From S010-25 sp964441285 (lineage in GTDB: Bacteria; Pseudomonadota; Gammaproteobacteria; SZUA-229): DNA of 43,920 nucleotides. The stretch spans positions 1-43,920 of the forward strand of contig CAYTUK010000017.1 in assembly GCA_964441285.1 (NCBI GenBank), given 5' to 3'. The notes beneath the pieces were generated by a model that ran no database searches, was not told the DNA's origin, and saw only the letters and a list, made by a program, of their open reading frames with translations. Of the stretch, positions 1 through 8,895 are shown piece after piece; position 1 is the first letter of the stretch; every line of letters begins with the position of its first letter. A program made the position numbers and the translations under genes.

Positions 1-139
1 GGTGGTCCACCCGGTCCGTATTAAATGACGATGCCCGACGTTTGATGCCGTGAACGACATATCCCTTGTTTAATAAAAATTCCGCCAAATAGGCACCATC
101 CTGCCCAGTAACGCCGGTGATTAATGCAACTTTCGCCAT
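1..139 (-). CDS. gmd: GDP-mannose 4,6-dehydratase, N-terminal part (runs off the window)
   Basis: The reverse strand reads from an ATG at 139 into a short-chain dehydrogenase/reductase N-terminus: MAKVALITGVTGQDGAYLAE, followed by GIKRRASSFNTDRVDH. The GVTGQDG glycine motif (residues 8-14) binds NADP, and the RRASSFNT stretch is characteristic of GDP-mannose 4,6-dehydratase. This enzyme converts GDP-mannose to GDP-4-keto-6-deoxymannose, the precursor of GDP-fucose, GDP-rhamnose and related sugars used in surface polysaccharide. Only 46 codons are visible. The gene lies 58 bp after lpxA on the same strand, where lpxB would normally be found, so a polysaccharide gene cluster probably begins here. 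An AGG about 10 nt upstream can serve as ribosome binding site. Confidence 0.85.
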   Translation of the reverse strand, partial: MAKVALITGVTGQDGAYLAEFLLNKGYVVHGIKRRASSFNTDRVDH

Positions 140-197
140 TGGTTGTTACCTCATTATTTAGAGTTATTACTGGATAAACCGTCTTCTTATAGAAAAG

Positions 198-968
198 CTA
201 TCTGATCCAGCCACGCTCACTGGCATTAATAAAATCCAGCATCAAGCGAATATTTTCATCATTATCCGCTAGTAGTTTAACTTTCTCTAATACCATCTGG
301 TGCGAACAGCTGGCTTTTGTCAGCAGTTTAAAAGCAGCCTGTAAATTTCTAATAGCATCCGCACTAAACGCCCTACGTTTTAAGCCTTCTTTATTGATGC
401 CCACGGCTCTGGCGCGATTACCAGCAACGGTAAAAAAAGGCAGTACATCACGATCAATGGCGGTAGAAAAACCCGAAAAAGCATGCGCGCCGATACGTGT
501 AAATTGATGCACTGTTGTGTAACCGCCCAGTATAACGTAATCACCCACTTCAACATGACCCGCCAGCGCGGTTGCATTCGCCAGAATACTATTGCTGCCG
601 ATGATGCAGTCATGGGCGACATGGCTGCTTACCATAAACAAATTGTTATCACCAATACGTGTTACAAAACCACCACCCGGTGTACCACGATGCAGTGTTG
701 TATACTCACGTATAGTATTACCATCACCAATTTCAAGTCGCGTTTCTTCATTGTGAAACTTTAAATCCTGCGGCTTCTCACCCACAGAAGCAAACTGAAA
801 GATTCGGTTATTTTTACCGATTTTGGTTGGCCCATTAATAACCACATGTGAGCTTATTTCAGTGCCGCTGGAAATTTCGACGTCTGCACCAATAACCGAG
901 AAAGGACCAATGCTGACATTCATATCAATCTTTGCAGTAGGATCAACGATGGCTTGTGGATGAATCAT
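198..968 (-). CDS. lpxA: UDP-N-acetylglucosamine O-acyltransferase LpxA
   Basis: LpxA transfers a hydroxyacyl chain from acyl-ACP to UDP-GlcNAc in the cytoplasm, the first step of lipid A synthesis. The 256-residue protein is close to the usual 262. Its first 190 residues are isoleucine-patch hexapeptide repeats forming a left-handed beta helix (for example SIGPFSVIGADVEI). The catalytic histidine is His119 in the motif SHVAHDC, corresponding to His125 of E. coli. The C-terminal helical part contains GLKRRAFS and ends in ERGWIR, as in the family. The gene follows fabZ by 24 bp in the lipid A segment of the operon. The ATG start at 968 gives the conserved MIHPQAIVDPTA N-terminus. Confidence 0.96.
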   Translation of the reverse strand: MIHPQAIVDPTAKIDMNVSIGPFSVIGADVEISSGTEISSHVVINGPTKIGKNNRIFQFASVGEKPQDLKFHNEETRLEIGDGNTIREYTTLHRGTPGGGFVTRIGDNNLFMVSSHVAHDCIIGSNSILANATALAGHVEVGDYVILGGYTTVHQFTRIGAHAFSGFSTAIDRDVLPFFTVAGNRARAVGINKEGLKRRAFSADAIRNLQAAFKLLTKASCSHQMVLEKVKLLADNDENIRLMLDFINASERGWIR

Positions 969-992
969 GTTGATTATAAATACCCTTGCTGA

Positions 993-1445
993 TTATTTAT
1001 CTGGCATTTCTTTGGCTGCGCATAACATACTTGCTTTTGTACACAACTGCCCATCAACCGTTGCTTCACACGAAAATTTCCACACTGCTCTGGTCCGCTT
1101 TTCAATTTTCGCCGTTAGCATTAACTGATCACCCGGCACCACCTGGCGTTTGAAACGCACACCATCCACACCAACCAATAGATAGAGTACGTCAGGGCTT
1201 GGTTTTTCACTCATGGTGCGAAAACCTAGCAGACCTGTTGCCTGTGCAAGTGCTTCAATAATTAGCACACCAGGCATAATGGCCTGGGCAGGGAAATGGC
1301 CGAGAAAAAAAGGCTCGTTGGCTGAGACATTTTTTAGCGCTGTAATAGAGTCACCTGGAGTACATTCAAGCACTCTATCAATGAGCAAAAATGGATAACG
1401 ATGTGGAAGAAATTGTCGAATTTCTTCAATATACATTTCATTCAA
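993..1445 (-). CDS. fabZ: 3-hydroxyacyl-ACP dehydratase FabZ
   Basis: FabZ is the hot-dog-fold dehydratase of type II fatty acid elongation. It competes with LpxA and LpxD for hydroxyacyl-ACP, which fits its place between their genes. The N-terminus has the typical FLPHRYPFLLIDRV. The active site His50 is in GHFPAQAIMPGV and Glu64 is in LIIEALAQ. The length of about 150 residues is normal. The start is unusual: a TTG at 1445 lies 7 nt after a GGAG element, whereas the first in-frame ATG (1436) is 16 nt away, so TTG is the better-spaced start although ATG cannot be excluded. Confidence 0.95.
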   Translation of the reverse strand: MNEMYIEEIRQFLPHRYPFLLIDRVLECTPGDSITALKNVSANEPFFLGHFPAQAIMPGVLIIEALAQATGLLGFRTMSEKPSPDVLYLLVGVDGVRFKRQVVPGDQLMLTAKIEKRTRAVWKFSCEATVDGQLCTKASMLCAAKEMPDK

Positions 1446-1514
1446 AATTAAACTCCTGCATGGATTGGAAAGTTTAAAATAGCTGGCAAGCTCTAATTAG
1501 TATCCGACACAGTA

Positions 1515-2525
1515 TTACTCATCCAGTTTCTTTTCAAGTTTTTTTATACGCTTTGCCATATCATCTAGATGTTTAAAGCGGATTACATTTTTCTTCCAGT
1601 TGCTGGAAGTATCAAGCAGAATACTGGAGGAATAGGCTCCAGGTTCTTTTATGGAAGATGAAACAAAAGTCCGACCAGTGATGACAACATTGTCAACAAT
1701 CTCGATATTATCGCGGATACCAACACAGCCGCCAATCAGACAATTCTTACCAATTCTAGCTGAGCCAGCTATGCAGGTACAGGCAGAGATAATGCTTCCT
1801 TCTCCAATCTCAACATTATGTGCAACCTGTATCTGATTATCGAGTTTGACATTATCATGAATGATGGTATCTAACAGTGCACCACGGTCGATGGTTGTAT
1901 TTGCACCAATTTCAACATTATTACCAATTTTTACGTTCCCTAACTGAGGAATCTTCAGATAAGATTGACCATCCTGTACAAAACCGAATCCATCTGTGCC
2001 AATCACCACCCCAGAATGAATAATGCAATTGGTGCCGATGTGGCAGTTTTGATGAATCGTCACATTGGGGTAAATAAATGTATTTTTACCAATACTGACA
2101 TTTTTCCCAATCACACTCCCAGCACCAATGTGTACCTGCTCATTCAAGCTGGCACCATCGTCAACAATCACATTGTCTTCTATATTAACTTCCGCATACA
2201 CCTTCGCCTTGTTAGCAATAATAGCAGACGTGGCAATATTGGCTAAACTCTGAGTAACTGGGTTAAGCAGAATCGCGGCTCGCGCAAATGCCAATCGCGG
2301 GTTGTCAGTGACTAATGCCGAAACAGGGCAATGTAATAACCAGGATTCTTTAAGAATAACCACCGATGCGCGGGTAGCTTTTAGTTGTGTAAGATAGTTA
2401 GCATGGTTGATAAATGCCAACTGACCCGTTTGTGCCACCGTAATGTCTGCGACATTTTCAATCGGGCAATCTTCACCAACTAGCAGACATCCGATTTTAA
2501 CCGCAAGTTCTGCCAGCCTTAACAC
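1515..2525 (-). CDS. lpxD: UDP-3-O-acylglucosamine N-acyltransferase LpxD
   Basis: LpxD adds the second hydroxyacyl chain, N-linked, in lipid A synthesis. The 336-residue protein has an N-terminal uridine-binding domain (about residues 1-95, with LAFINHANYL) and then a long run of hexapeptide repeats (about 100-300). The catalytic histidine is His236 in LDNQIQVAHNV, equivalent to His239 in E. coli. A lysine-rich C-terminal helix (MAKRIKKLEKKLDE) closes the protein. No in-frame ATG lies upstream and the family N-terminus begins at a GTG codon at 2525. The gene is 26 bp downstream of skp and 69 bp upstream of fabZ. Confidence 0.95.
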   Translation of the reverse strand: MLRLAELAVKIGCLLVGEDCPIENVADITVAQTGQLAFINHANYLTQLKATRASVVILKESWLLHCPVSALVTDNPRLAFARAAILLNPVTQSLANIATSAIIANKAKVYAEVNIEDNVIVDDGASLNEQVHIGAGSVIGKNVSIGKNTFIYPNVTIHQNCHIGTNCIIHSGVVIGTDGFGFVQDGQSYLKIPQLGNVKIGNNVEIGANTTIDRGALLDTIIHDNVKLDNQIQVAHNVEIGEGSIISACTCIAGSARIGKNCLIGGCVGIRDNIEIVDNVVITGRTFVSSSIKEPGAYSSSILLDTSSNWKKNVIRFKHLDDMAKRIKKLEKKLDE

Positions 2526-2551
2526 GTATTTTTTACCATCTTCTATACGCG

Positions 2552-3064
2552 TTATTTTTTCTTTTTAAATTTCGCTTTCATTTGAGCGAGTACTTTATTG
2601 GTAATATCGAGCTTGGGCGACGAATAAACAACACCTTCACTGAGTATTAAGCTATATTTTCCTTTTTTAGCAATTTTTGTAATAATTTTGCGTACAGATT
2701 TTTGTAGCTTGGCGAGCTCTTGATCACGCACATTATTAACCTGTTGTGACAATATAGCTTCTTTCTGTTTTAGTATCTGAATTTTTGTAATAATTTTTTT
2801 CTTAATATTATTCAGTTTATCTGTAGTCAAAATAAGTTCATTACGCTTATAATTTTTCTGTAATGCCTGAATCTCTTTTCCCAGTTTTTTTAAGTCATCA
2901 CGTTTCGGCCCAAATTCTTCCAGCATTTTAGTATTAACCGCTTCTACCTGCGGTGAATTCGTTAATATTTTCTGAACATTTACCACACCTATTTTGAGAT
3001 TTCCCGCTGTTGCTGTCGTAACAACAGAGATCATCAATACACTTGCTAATAACAATTTTTTCAC
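2552..3064 (-). CDS. skp: Periplasmic chaperone Skp/OmpH
   Basis: This 170-residue protein starts with a Sec signal peptide (MKKLLLASVLMISVVTTATA, probable cleavage after ATA at residue 20) followed by GNLKIGVVNVQKIL, the conserved start of mature Skp/OmpH. The rest is a lysine-rich, coiled-coil-prone helical region (about 50-130), as expected for the tentacle arms of the trimer that hold unfolded outer membrane proteins. Translation starts at a GTG (3064) with a strong AAGGAGAT ribosome binding site. The gene is 12 bp after bamA, whose product inserts the proteins that Skp delivers. Confidence 0.92.
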   Translation of the reverse strand: MKKLLLASVLMISVVTTATAGNLKIGVVNVQKILTNSPQVEAVNTKMLEEFGPKRDDLKKLGKEIQALQKNYKRNELILTTDKLNNIKKKIITKIQILKQKEAILSQQVNNVRDQELAKLQKSVRKIITKIAKKGKYSLILSEGVVYSSPKLDITNKVLAQMKAKFKKKK

Positions 3065-3076
3065 TTTATTATCTCC

Positions 3077-5410
3077 TTAGAAGAAAGAACCAATACTAAA
3101 CTGGAATGCACGTAAATCATCACCTGGTTTACTATTGAGTGCTTTTGCCCAGCTAAATCTGAGCGGACCAATGGGTGAAACCCAAACAACAGATAGACCC
3201 GCAGATGAACGTAACTGATCTACCTGAAAACTACTTTTGACTGAATTAAGTGTTTGCGCACTATTCAAAAAAACATTCCCAATATCATAAAAAGCACTCA
3301 GCCGTAATGAACTGGGTGGTTTTTCCATAAATGGTATAGGAAATATGTAATCAACACCACCAGTTACACGTAAATTTCCACCAATAGGTAACAGTGTACT
3401 CGGATCGCGCGGTCCCAGTGAATTGCTTCGGTATCCACGCACTGTCCGAATCCCCCCCGCAAAATATCTTTCGTAGAAAGGTAAGCCAGAAGTTTTACCA
3501 TACCCATTACCATAAGCCACATTGGAGCGGAATAAAAATGTCGTTTTACGGGTAAAAGGCAGGTAACTGCTGGTTACATAATTTAGCTTATAATATTCCA
3601 GTCCACTACCAGGGACGGTCAAAGTCATAGCAACCGTTTGCTGGCTACCCCTTGTAGCAAACAAGGTACGATTACGTGTATCGTGCGAAAAGCTGCCGTT
3701 TAATGTGAAGTTCTGGAAGCTAGTCCCATTTTTGGTAACAAAATTATTCACGTCTGACGAGGGGAAAGTTACTGATGGTGTAATGCCAATATAGCTATAC
3801 CCATAACCAAAACTCAGCGTATTGTATTCACTTAAAGGAATACCATAGCTTATATTGAGATCACCAGAATCGGTCTGGAAATAGTTAATAAACTGCTGGC
3901 TGGCATTTCTTCTTCGAAACGAGGCACTTAATGTTCGACTAATACCATCCAGTGTGTAATAAGGGTCAGTATAAGCGGCACTGTAAATAGTATTTGCACG
4001 GTCGTTATTCAAGTTTAAACTCAGACGTTTACCTGTACCAAATAGATTGTCCTGGGTTACGCCCATATTAAACACCAATCCCTGGGTTTGTGAAAAACCG
4101 GCACCAATATTAAAACTCCCTGCCAGTTTTTCTACCACATTAACATTCAGGTCAACCTGATCATTTGTACCGGGTACAGGTACCATTTTGATATCCACTT
4201 TTTCGACATAAGGCAGGCGTTGAATACGTATTTTCGAACGCTGTAACCGATCACTCGCCAATATTGAACCTTCCAGTAAACGCATTTCACGTCGAAAAAC
4301 ACTGTCGTAGGTAGTGTCATCACCATGTATGTTTATTTTTCTCACGTACACTTTCCTTCCAGGTATTAAATGATAAGTGAGCGCAACTTCCTTCTTCTTA
4401 TCATTAATAACGGGAATTATTCTCACTTTTGCGAAGGCATAACCAATCCGTCCCATCTGTTTTTCAAGCTTCTGTTGAGAGCGTGTCATTAAACGACGTG
4501 AGAAAATCATGCCTGGTTTAGTGAGCAATTGCGACCGCATAATTTTTCGCTTAATAACCATTTTTCCGGTTATTTTACTTGATAAAATGGTGTAACGCTT
4601 ACCTTCAGTCAGGTTGACAGTAATATAAATATCCTGTTTATCTGGAGTAATCGAAACCTGAGTTGAATCAATCTTAAATTTGATATAACCACGGTCAAGA
4701 TAATACGAGCGTAAGGTTTCCAGATCACCATTTAATTTTACTTTTGAATAGTCAGCTTTGCTGGAAAAAGGTAACCAGCTGCTCTGCATACCTAACTGTA
4801 ACTCACTGAGCAGGGTTTTATCACTAAATACTTTATTCCCAATAATGTTGATTTGTTTGATAAGTGCTACCTTGCCTTCATTTATGTTTATCGCAATATC
4901 AACACGGTTTTTATCCAGTTTCGTTACTTTAGTTTTTAATTTTACGTTGTATTTTCCCCGACTGAAATATACACGCTGAAGCCCCTGTGACAAGTTATCC
5001 AGCAATGAGCGATTAAAAATTTTTCCTTTGGTTGCACCAATGCCCGACAGCGCTTTCTTTAGCGCGTCATCATCAATATCTGAATTACCTGTGAAGGTCA
5101 CATCTGCAATGGAGGGGCGTTCTTTTACCCGTACAATTAATGTATTACCCTCACGAAATAATTTTACGTCAGAAAAAAAGCCGGTCTTATAAAGCTCACT
5201 GATTGAAAAAATAACCTGTTTCTCATCGAGAGGGTCGCCTACAGAAACGGGCAGATAATTTAGCACCGTACCATCCTGCAACCGCCTGGCACCTTCAATT
5301 TTTATCTTGGCGATTTTAAAAATATCCGCTTTTGCAGACACATCAGCGTGTGCAGAGTGAACCGAACCCAACATGACCAACATTAGGACAGCAGTGGAAA
5401 TTATGCGCAT
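3077..5410 (-). CDS. bamA: Outer membrane protein assembly factor BamA
   Basis: BamA is the Omp85-family core of the machinery that folds beta-barrel proteins into the outer membrane. After a signal peptide (MRIISTAVLMLVMLGSVHSA) come five POTRA repeats (about residues 30-430) and a 16-strand barrel to the end. The barrel carries the conserved VRGY motif (in TVRGYRSNSLGPRD) and ends with a phenylalanine (SIGSFF), the usual outer membrane sorting signal. An ATG seven codons upstream (5431) would give 784 residues, but it lies against the rseP stop without a ribosome binding site and adds MLKQVSC in front of the signal peptide. The ATG at 5410 is preceded by AGG at 8 nt and is preferred. Confidence 0.96.
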   Translation of the reverse strand: MRIISTAVLMLVMLGSVHSAHADVSAKADIFKIAKIKIEGARRLQDGTVLNYLPVSVGDPLDEKQVIFSISELYKTGFFSDVKLFREGNTLIVRVKERPSIADVTFTGNSDIDDDALKKALSGIGATKGKIFNRSLLDNLSQGLQRVYFSRGKYNVKLKTKVTKLDKNRVDIAININEGKVALIKQINIIGNKVFSDKTLLSELQLGMQSSWLPFSSKADYSKVKLNGDLETLRSYYLDRGYIKFKIDSTQVSITPDKQDIYITVNLTEGKRYTILSSKITGKMVIKRKIMRSQLLTKPGMIFSRRLMTRSQQKLEKQMGRIGYAFAKVRIIPVINDKKKEVALTYHLIPGRKVYVRKINIHGDDTTYDSVFRREMRLLEGSILASDRLQRSKIRIQRLPYVEKVDIKMVPVPGTNDQVDLNVNVVEKLAGSFNIGAGFSQTQGLVFNMGVTQDNLFGTGKRLSLNLNNDRANTIYSAAYTDPYYTLDGISRTLSASFRRRNASQQFINYFQTDSGDLNISYGIPLSEYNTLSFGYGYSYIGITPSVTFPSSDVNNFVTKNGTSFQNFTLNGSFSHDTRNRTLFATRGSQQTVAMTLTVPGSGLEYYKLNYVTSSYLPFTRKTTFLFRSNVAYGNGYGKTSGLPFYERYFAGGIRTVRGYRSNSLGPRDPSTLLPIGGNLRVTGGVDYIFPIPFMEKPPSSLRLSAFYDIGNVFLNSAQTLNSVKSSFQVDQLRSSAGLSVVWVSPIGPLRFSWAKALNSKPGDDLRAFQFSIGSFF

Positions 5411-5432
5411 ACAACTAACCTGTTTCAGCATT

Positions 5433-6803
5433 TTACTGTATCAAACGTTGAATATCATTAAACACTGCAATACTCATAAGTAAAGCAAGAACTACCATCC
5501 CTAGTTGCTGTCCACGCATTTCAAAAGCCTGCGAAACAGGTGTACCTTTAACTATTTCGACCAGGTAATAAAATAAATGGCCACCATCCAGTAGAGGTAT
5601 TGGCAATAGATTTAGTACCCCAAGACTCACCGAGATAACGGCTAGAAACGAAAGAAATGAGACTAGCCCGATGGAAGCTGTTATACCAGCATAAGTCGCA
5701 ATGGTGATGGGGCCGGATATATTGCTTAATGCCGCTTCACCTGTAACCATTTTCCATAATACGCGCAGTGTCAGTGCGGACATATCCCAGGTTTTTTCTG
5801 TTGCATGGACGAACGCATTCAATGGGCCATATTGGACGTGCTTAAGCATCTGCTGCTGTAATGTCGCAGGTATTTTCTGATAGGCTCCAATAAATCCCTG
5901 AGGTTTCCCACTCACCTGTCGCTCACCAGAGATAACGGTCAGATGAATGGTTTTAGCACCACGTTTTAGTCTAAACCGCATTGCCTGATGCGGCTTTTGC
6001 TTGATAACCTGAACCAGATTACCCCAGTTTTTAACCGTTTTTCCATCGATACTTAGGACGACATCACCTTTTTTTAATCCGGCTTTTGCTGCCGGACTAG
6101 CTTTAATAATGCCACCAATTTTAGTTGTTAAATCGGGCCACCACTGATGAAAACCCAATTCGGATAAAATATCACCTTTATTTTCCAGCAGATGCATTTT
6201 TCCAAGTCGTAGTGATCGATCTACTTTAGTGTTCGCAGCGGTTAAGACACGCACTTTAATCTCACCACCGTTTAATCCCTTATCCAGTATTGCCAGTCGG
6301 AAATCATTCCAGGATTCGACTGTGTCACCCGCAACACGTAAAACTTCATCTTTATTTTCAAACCCGGCTGCTGCTGCAACTGAACCAACATTCAGCTTAC
6401 CAACCAGCGGCCTGTCTACCGTGGTTCCCATAAGAAAGATGAACCAGTAAAAAATAATGGCCAGTAGAAAATTGAACATGGGGCCTGCCACAACAATTGC
6501 AATACGTTTTATTACTGACTGATTATCAAAAGCGCGGCCGCGTTCATTCTCTGCCACATCTCCTTCGCGTGCATCCAGCATTTTCACATAGCCGCCCAAA
6601 GGAATGGCTGCCAGCACATATTCAATTTTGTCGCCTTCTTTGGTGGTGCGTGTCCAGATAAAAAAAGGCTTACCGAAACCAATAGAAAATCGCAGTACCT
6701 TCACACCCATTTTGCGGGCAACCCAATAATGACCAAACTCATGGAAGGTAACAAGAACGCCGATGGCGACAATAAAGAAGAAAATATTATGTATAATACT
6801 CAT
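5433..6803 (-). CDS. rseP: RIP metalloprotease RseP (site-2 protease)
   Basis: RseP is an inner-membrane zinc protease that cleaves anti-sigma factor RseA and remnant signal peptides. The zinc motif HEFGH is at residues 21-25 in the first membrane segment. Two periplasmic PDZ domains follow (about 110-200 and 205-290; the second contains SPAAKAGLKKGDVVLSIDG). The third zinc ligand lies in the C-terminal LLPIPLLDGGHLFYY segment. The 456 residues match the usual size of about 450. Its stop codon is only 1 bp from the most upstream possible bamA start, so the two are transcribed together, linking envelope stress signalling with outer membrane assembly. Confidence 0.95.
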   Translation of the reverse strand: MSIIHNIFFFIVAIGVLVTFHEFGHYWVARKMGVKVLRFSIGFGKPFFIWTRTTKEGDKIEYVLAAIPLGGYVKMLDAREGDVAENERGRAFDNQSVIKRIAIVVAGPMFNFLLAIIFYWFIFLMGTTVDRPLVGKLNVGSVAAAAGFENKDEVLRVAGDTVESWNDFRLAILDKGLNGGEIKVRVLTAANTKVDRSLRLGKMHLLENKGDILSELGFHQWWPDLTTKIGGIIKASPAAKAGLKKGDVVLSIDGKTVKNWGNLVQVIKQKPHQAMRFRLKRGAKTIHLTVISGERQVSGKPQGFIGAYQKIPATLQQQMLKHVQYGPLNAFVHATEKTWDMSALTLRVLWKMVTGEAALSNISGPITIATYAGITASIGLVSFLSFLAVISVSLGVLNLLPIPLLDGGHLFYYLVEIVKGTPVSQAFEMRGQQLGMVVLALLMSIAVFNDIQRLIQ

Positions 6804-6880
6804 GGTTAGATTGTATCAAATAAGACGGTAGACTAATGGTAAAATATTTAATTAATTGTTTAATTAATCAGGGTTTTTCA

Positions 6881-8077
6881 CTACACCTGACAAGTTGAAA
6901 TATATTTCTCTGCGATGGCTCTTGCGGTTTTGTCGGCCGCTAAGATTGATGCCAGCGAACTGATGTCTGCCGATATTGACGCACGAGACAATGTTTCTTC
7001 GACAACACAGGCAATCGAAGTAAATGCAATTCGAGTGGCTAAAAAGGCATCAACGGCTACTTCATTCGCCGCATTTAGTACAATACTGGCGGTTCCACCC
7101 GTTTTAATTGCGGCATAACACAGGCGTAAACAGGGAAACCGGTTTAAATCTGGTCGCTCAAATTCAAGCCTGGCGATATTAAAAATATCCAGCGGTAAGA
7201 CCCCTGACTCAATACGCTCTGGCCAGGCTAACGCATTTGCGATGGGGGTACGCATATCAGGATTCCCTAACTGTGCCAGCACGGAACCATCATTGTAAGT
7301 TACCATCGAATGTACAATACTTTGTGGGTGTATCACCACCTCAATATCTTCCAGGGCAACACCGAATAACCAGTGCGCCTCAATTAGCTCAAGCCCCTTA
7401 TTCATCATTGTCGCTGAATCAACTGAGATTTTTTTTCCCATATTCCAGTTCGGGTGGGCAACGGCCTGTGCCGGCGTTACCATGTGCAAATCGTCTACAG
7501 GTAAAGTTCGAAATGGCCCACCGCTCGCAGTAAGTAAAAGTTTTTTTACACCTTTATTACTTTTACCCGGCATAGCGTTATCACAATTATCCGGCAGACA
7601 CTGAAAAATAGCATTGTGCTCACTATCAACCGGTAATAGCTGCGCCTGATTATGCCGTACGGTATCCATAAACAGCTGCCCTGACATTACCAACGCTTCT
7701 TTATTTGCCAGCAATACACGCTTGCCTTTTTTAGCGGCTGCCAGAGTGGGAACAAGTCCCGCAGCGCCGACAATGGCTGCCACGACACAATCGGTAGCAA
7801 CATCACTGGCGACTGCTGCTAAACCGGATACTCCAGATAACACTACCGTGCTTAGAGCTTTGTTATGTAAGCGTTGTTTTAGTTGTCCGGCACTGCGCTC
7901 ATCACACATCACCGCAAAAAGTGGCTGCCATTGCAGGCATTGTTGTTCAAGCACATCAATATTTTTATTTGCGGTTAAGGCAAATACTTTATATTTTGCA
8001 GGATGTCTTGCAATAATATCCAGTGTGCTAAGGCCAATACTACCGGTTGAACCTAAAATTGTTATTGACTGTTTCAT
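6881..8077 (-). CDS. dxr: 1-deoxy-D-xylulose 5-phosphate reductoisomerase
   Basis: Dxr converts DXP to methylerythritol 4-phosphate with NADPH, the committed step of the non-mevalonate isoprenoid pathway. The 398-residue protein opens with the NADPH motif GSTGSIG (residues 9-15). It contains the conserved LLANKEALVM and LLPVDSEHNAIFQC segments (Asp and Glu are metal ligands), the TASGGPF loop and the MMNKGLELIEAHWLF region near the substrate. The ATG overlaps the TGA of cdsA by 4 bp (ATGA), so the two are translationally coupled. Seventy-seven AT-rich bases separate it from rseP. Confidence 0.96.
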   Translation of the reverse strand: MKQSITILGSTGSIGLSTLDIIARHPAKYKVFALTANKNIDVLEQQCLQWQPLFAVMCDERSAGQLKQRLHNKALSTVVLSGVSGLAAVASDVATDCVVAAIVGAAGLVPTLAAAKKGKRVLLANKEALVMSGQLFMDTVRHNQAQLLPVDSEHNAIFQCLPDNCDNAMPGKSNKGVKKLLLTASGGPFRTLPVDDLHMVTPAQAVAHPNWNMGKKISVDSATMMNKGLELIEAHWLFGVALEDIEVVIHPQSIVHSMVTYNDGSVLAQLGNPDMRTPIANALAWPERIESGVLPLDIFNIARLEFERPDLNRFPCLRLCYAAIKTGGTASIVLNAANEVAVDAFLATRIAFTSIACVVEETLSRASISADISSLASILAADKTARAIAEKYISTCQV

Positions 8078-8895
8078 TTAACCATCGGCATTATTAACCA
8101 GTGAAACCCTGTAGCAAATAGGGGCATGGCAGCCAGCACGCTGTCTATACGATCCAGTATACCGCCATGCCCAGGTAAAATATGACCACTATCCTTCAAC
8201 CCGACTTCGCGCTTGAGGAAGCTAATATAAAGATCACCTGTAACCGAAATTAATGTCAGCATAATTGAAAGTAATAATAATAAAAACGCCTGATCTTTAT
8301 TCATGCCAAAAAAATAGCTGGCAACCAAAGTGTATATTGAGGTTGCAATAATGCCACCAAATAAACCTTCACGCGTTTTTCCCGGGCTAATTTGTGGAGA
8401 AAGTTTATTCTTACCAAATTGTTTACCACTAAAATAAGCGCCAATATCTGCAACCCAGACCAGTGCCAGTGCATACATTAGCCACCACTTCCCTTCCGGC
8501 ATTGCGTGCAATAAATGCATGGCAATAAAGGCCGCTGGAATAACAATAATAGCGACAAATAATTTTTCAATTTGAACACCTGTTAGCACTGGCTTCGGAC
8601 AAGCCTGTTTTAAATAGTAGGTGATACTGAACCACCAGATAACGGCAATATAAACCAGCCAGAATGCAAAATTTGCTAATTCAAGCAAGATCAACCAGGG
8701 CACCGCAATAATAATCGCCGCATATAAATAACGTATAAGCAACGTCTGGATACCGGATAATCTGGCCCACTCATAACCAGCAATAAACGTAATCAGGGTT
8801 ATCATATAATCAAAAATACGTGTTGGCTGAAATAAAATAATCCATACGATAAGTGCCGCTAATGGAATCGCTGTTAGCACGCGTTGCATTAACAT
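8074..8895 (-). CDS. cdsA: Phosphatidate cytidylyltransferase CdsA
   Basis: CdsA makes CDP-diacylglycerol from phosphatidic acid and CTP in the inner membrane. The 273 residues form about eight hydrophobic segments. The C-terminal family signature is visible as LKREVGLKDSGHILPGHGG followed by ILDRIDS (Lys, Asp, His and Asp residues at the metal-dependent active site). An ATG at 8895 overlaps the end of uppS by 7 bp. A second ATG at 8889 overlaps it by a single base (TAATG) and is an equally reasonable start. Confidence 0.95.
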   Translation of the reverse strand: MLMQRVLTAIPLAALIVWIILFQPTRIFDYMITLITFIAGYEWARLSGIQTLLIRYLYAAIIIAVPWLILLELANFAFWLVYIAVIWWFSITYYLKQACPKPVLTGVQIEKLFVAIIVIPAAFIAMHLLHAMPEGKWWLMYALALVWVADIGAYFSGKQFGKNKLSPQISPGKTREGLFGGIIATSIYTLVASYFFGMNKDQAFLLLLLSIMLTLISVTGDLYISFLKREVGLKDSGHILPGHGGILDRIDSVLAAMPLFATGFHWLIMPMVK

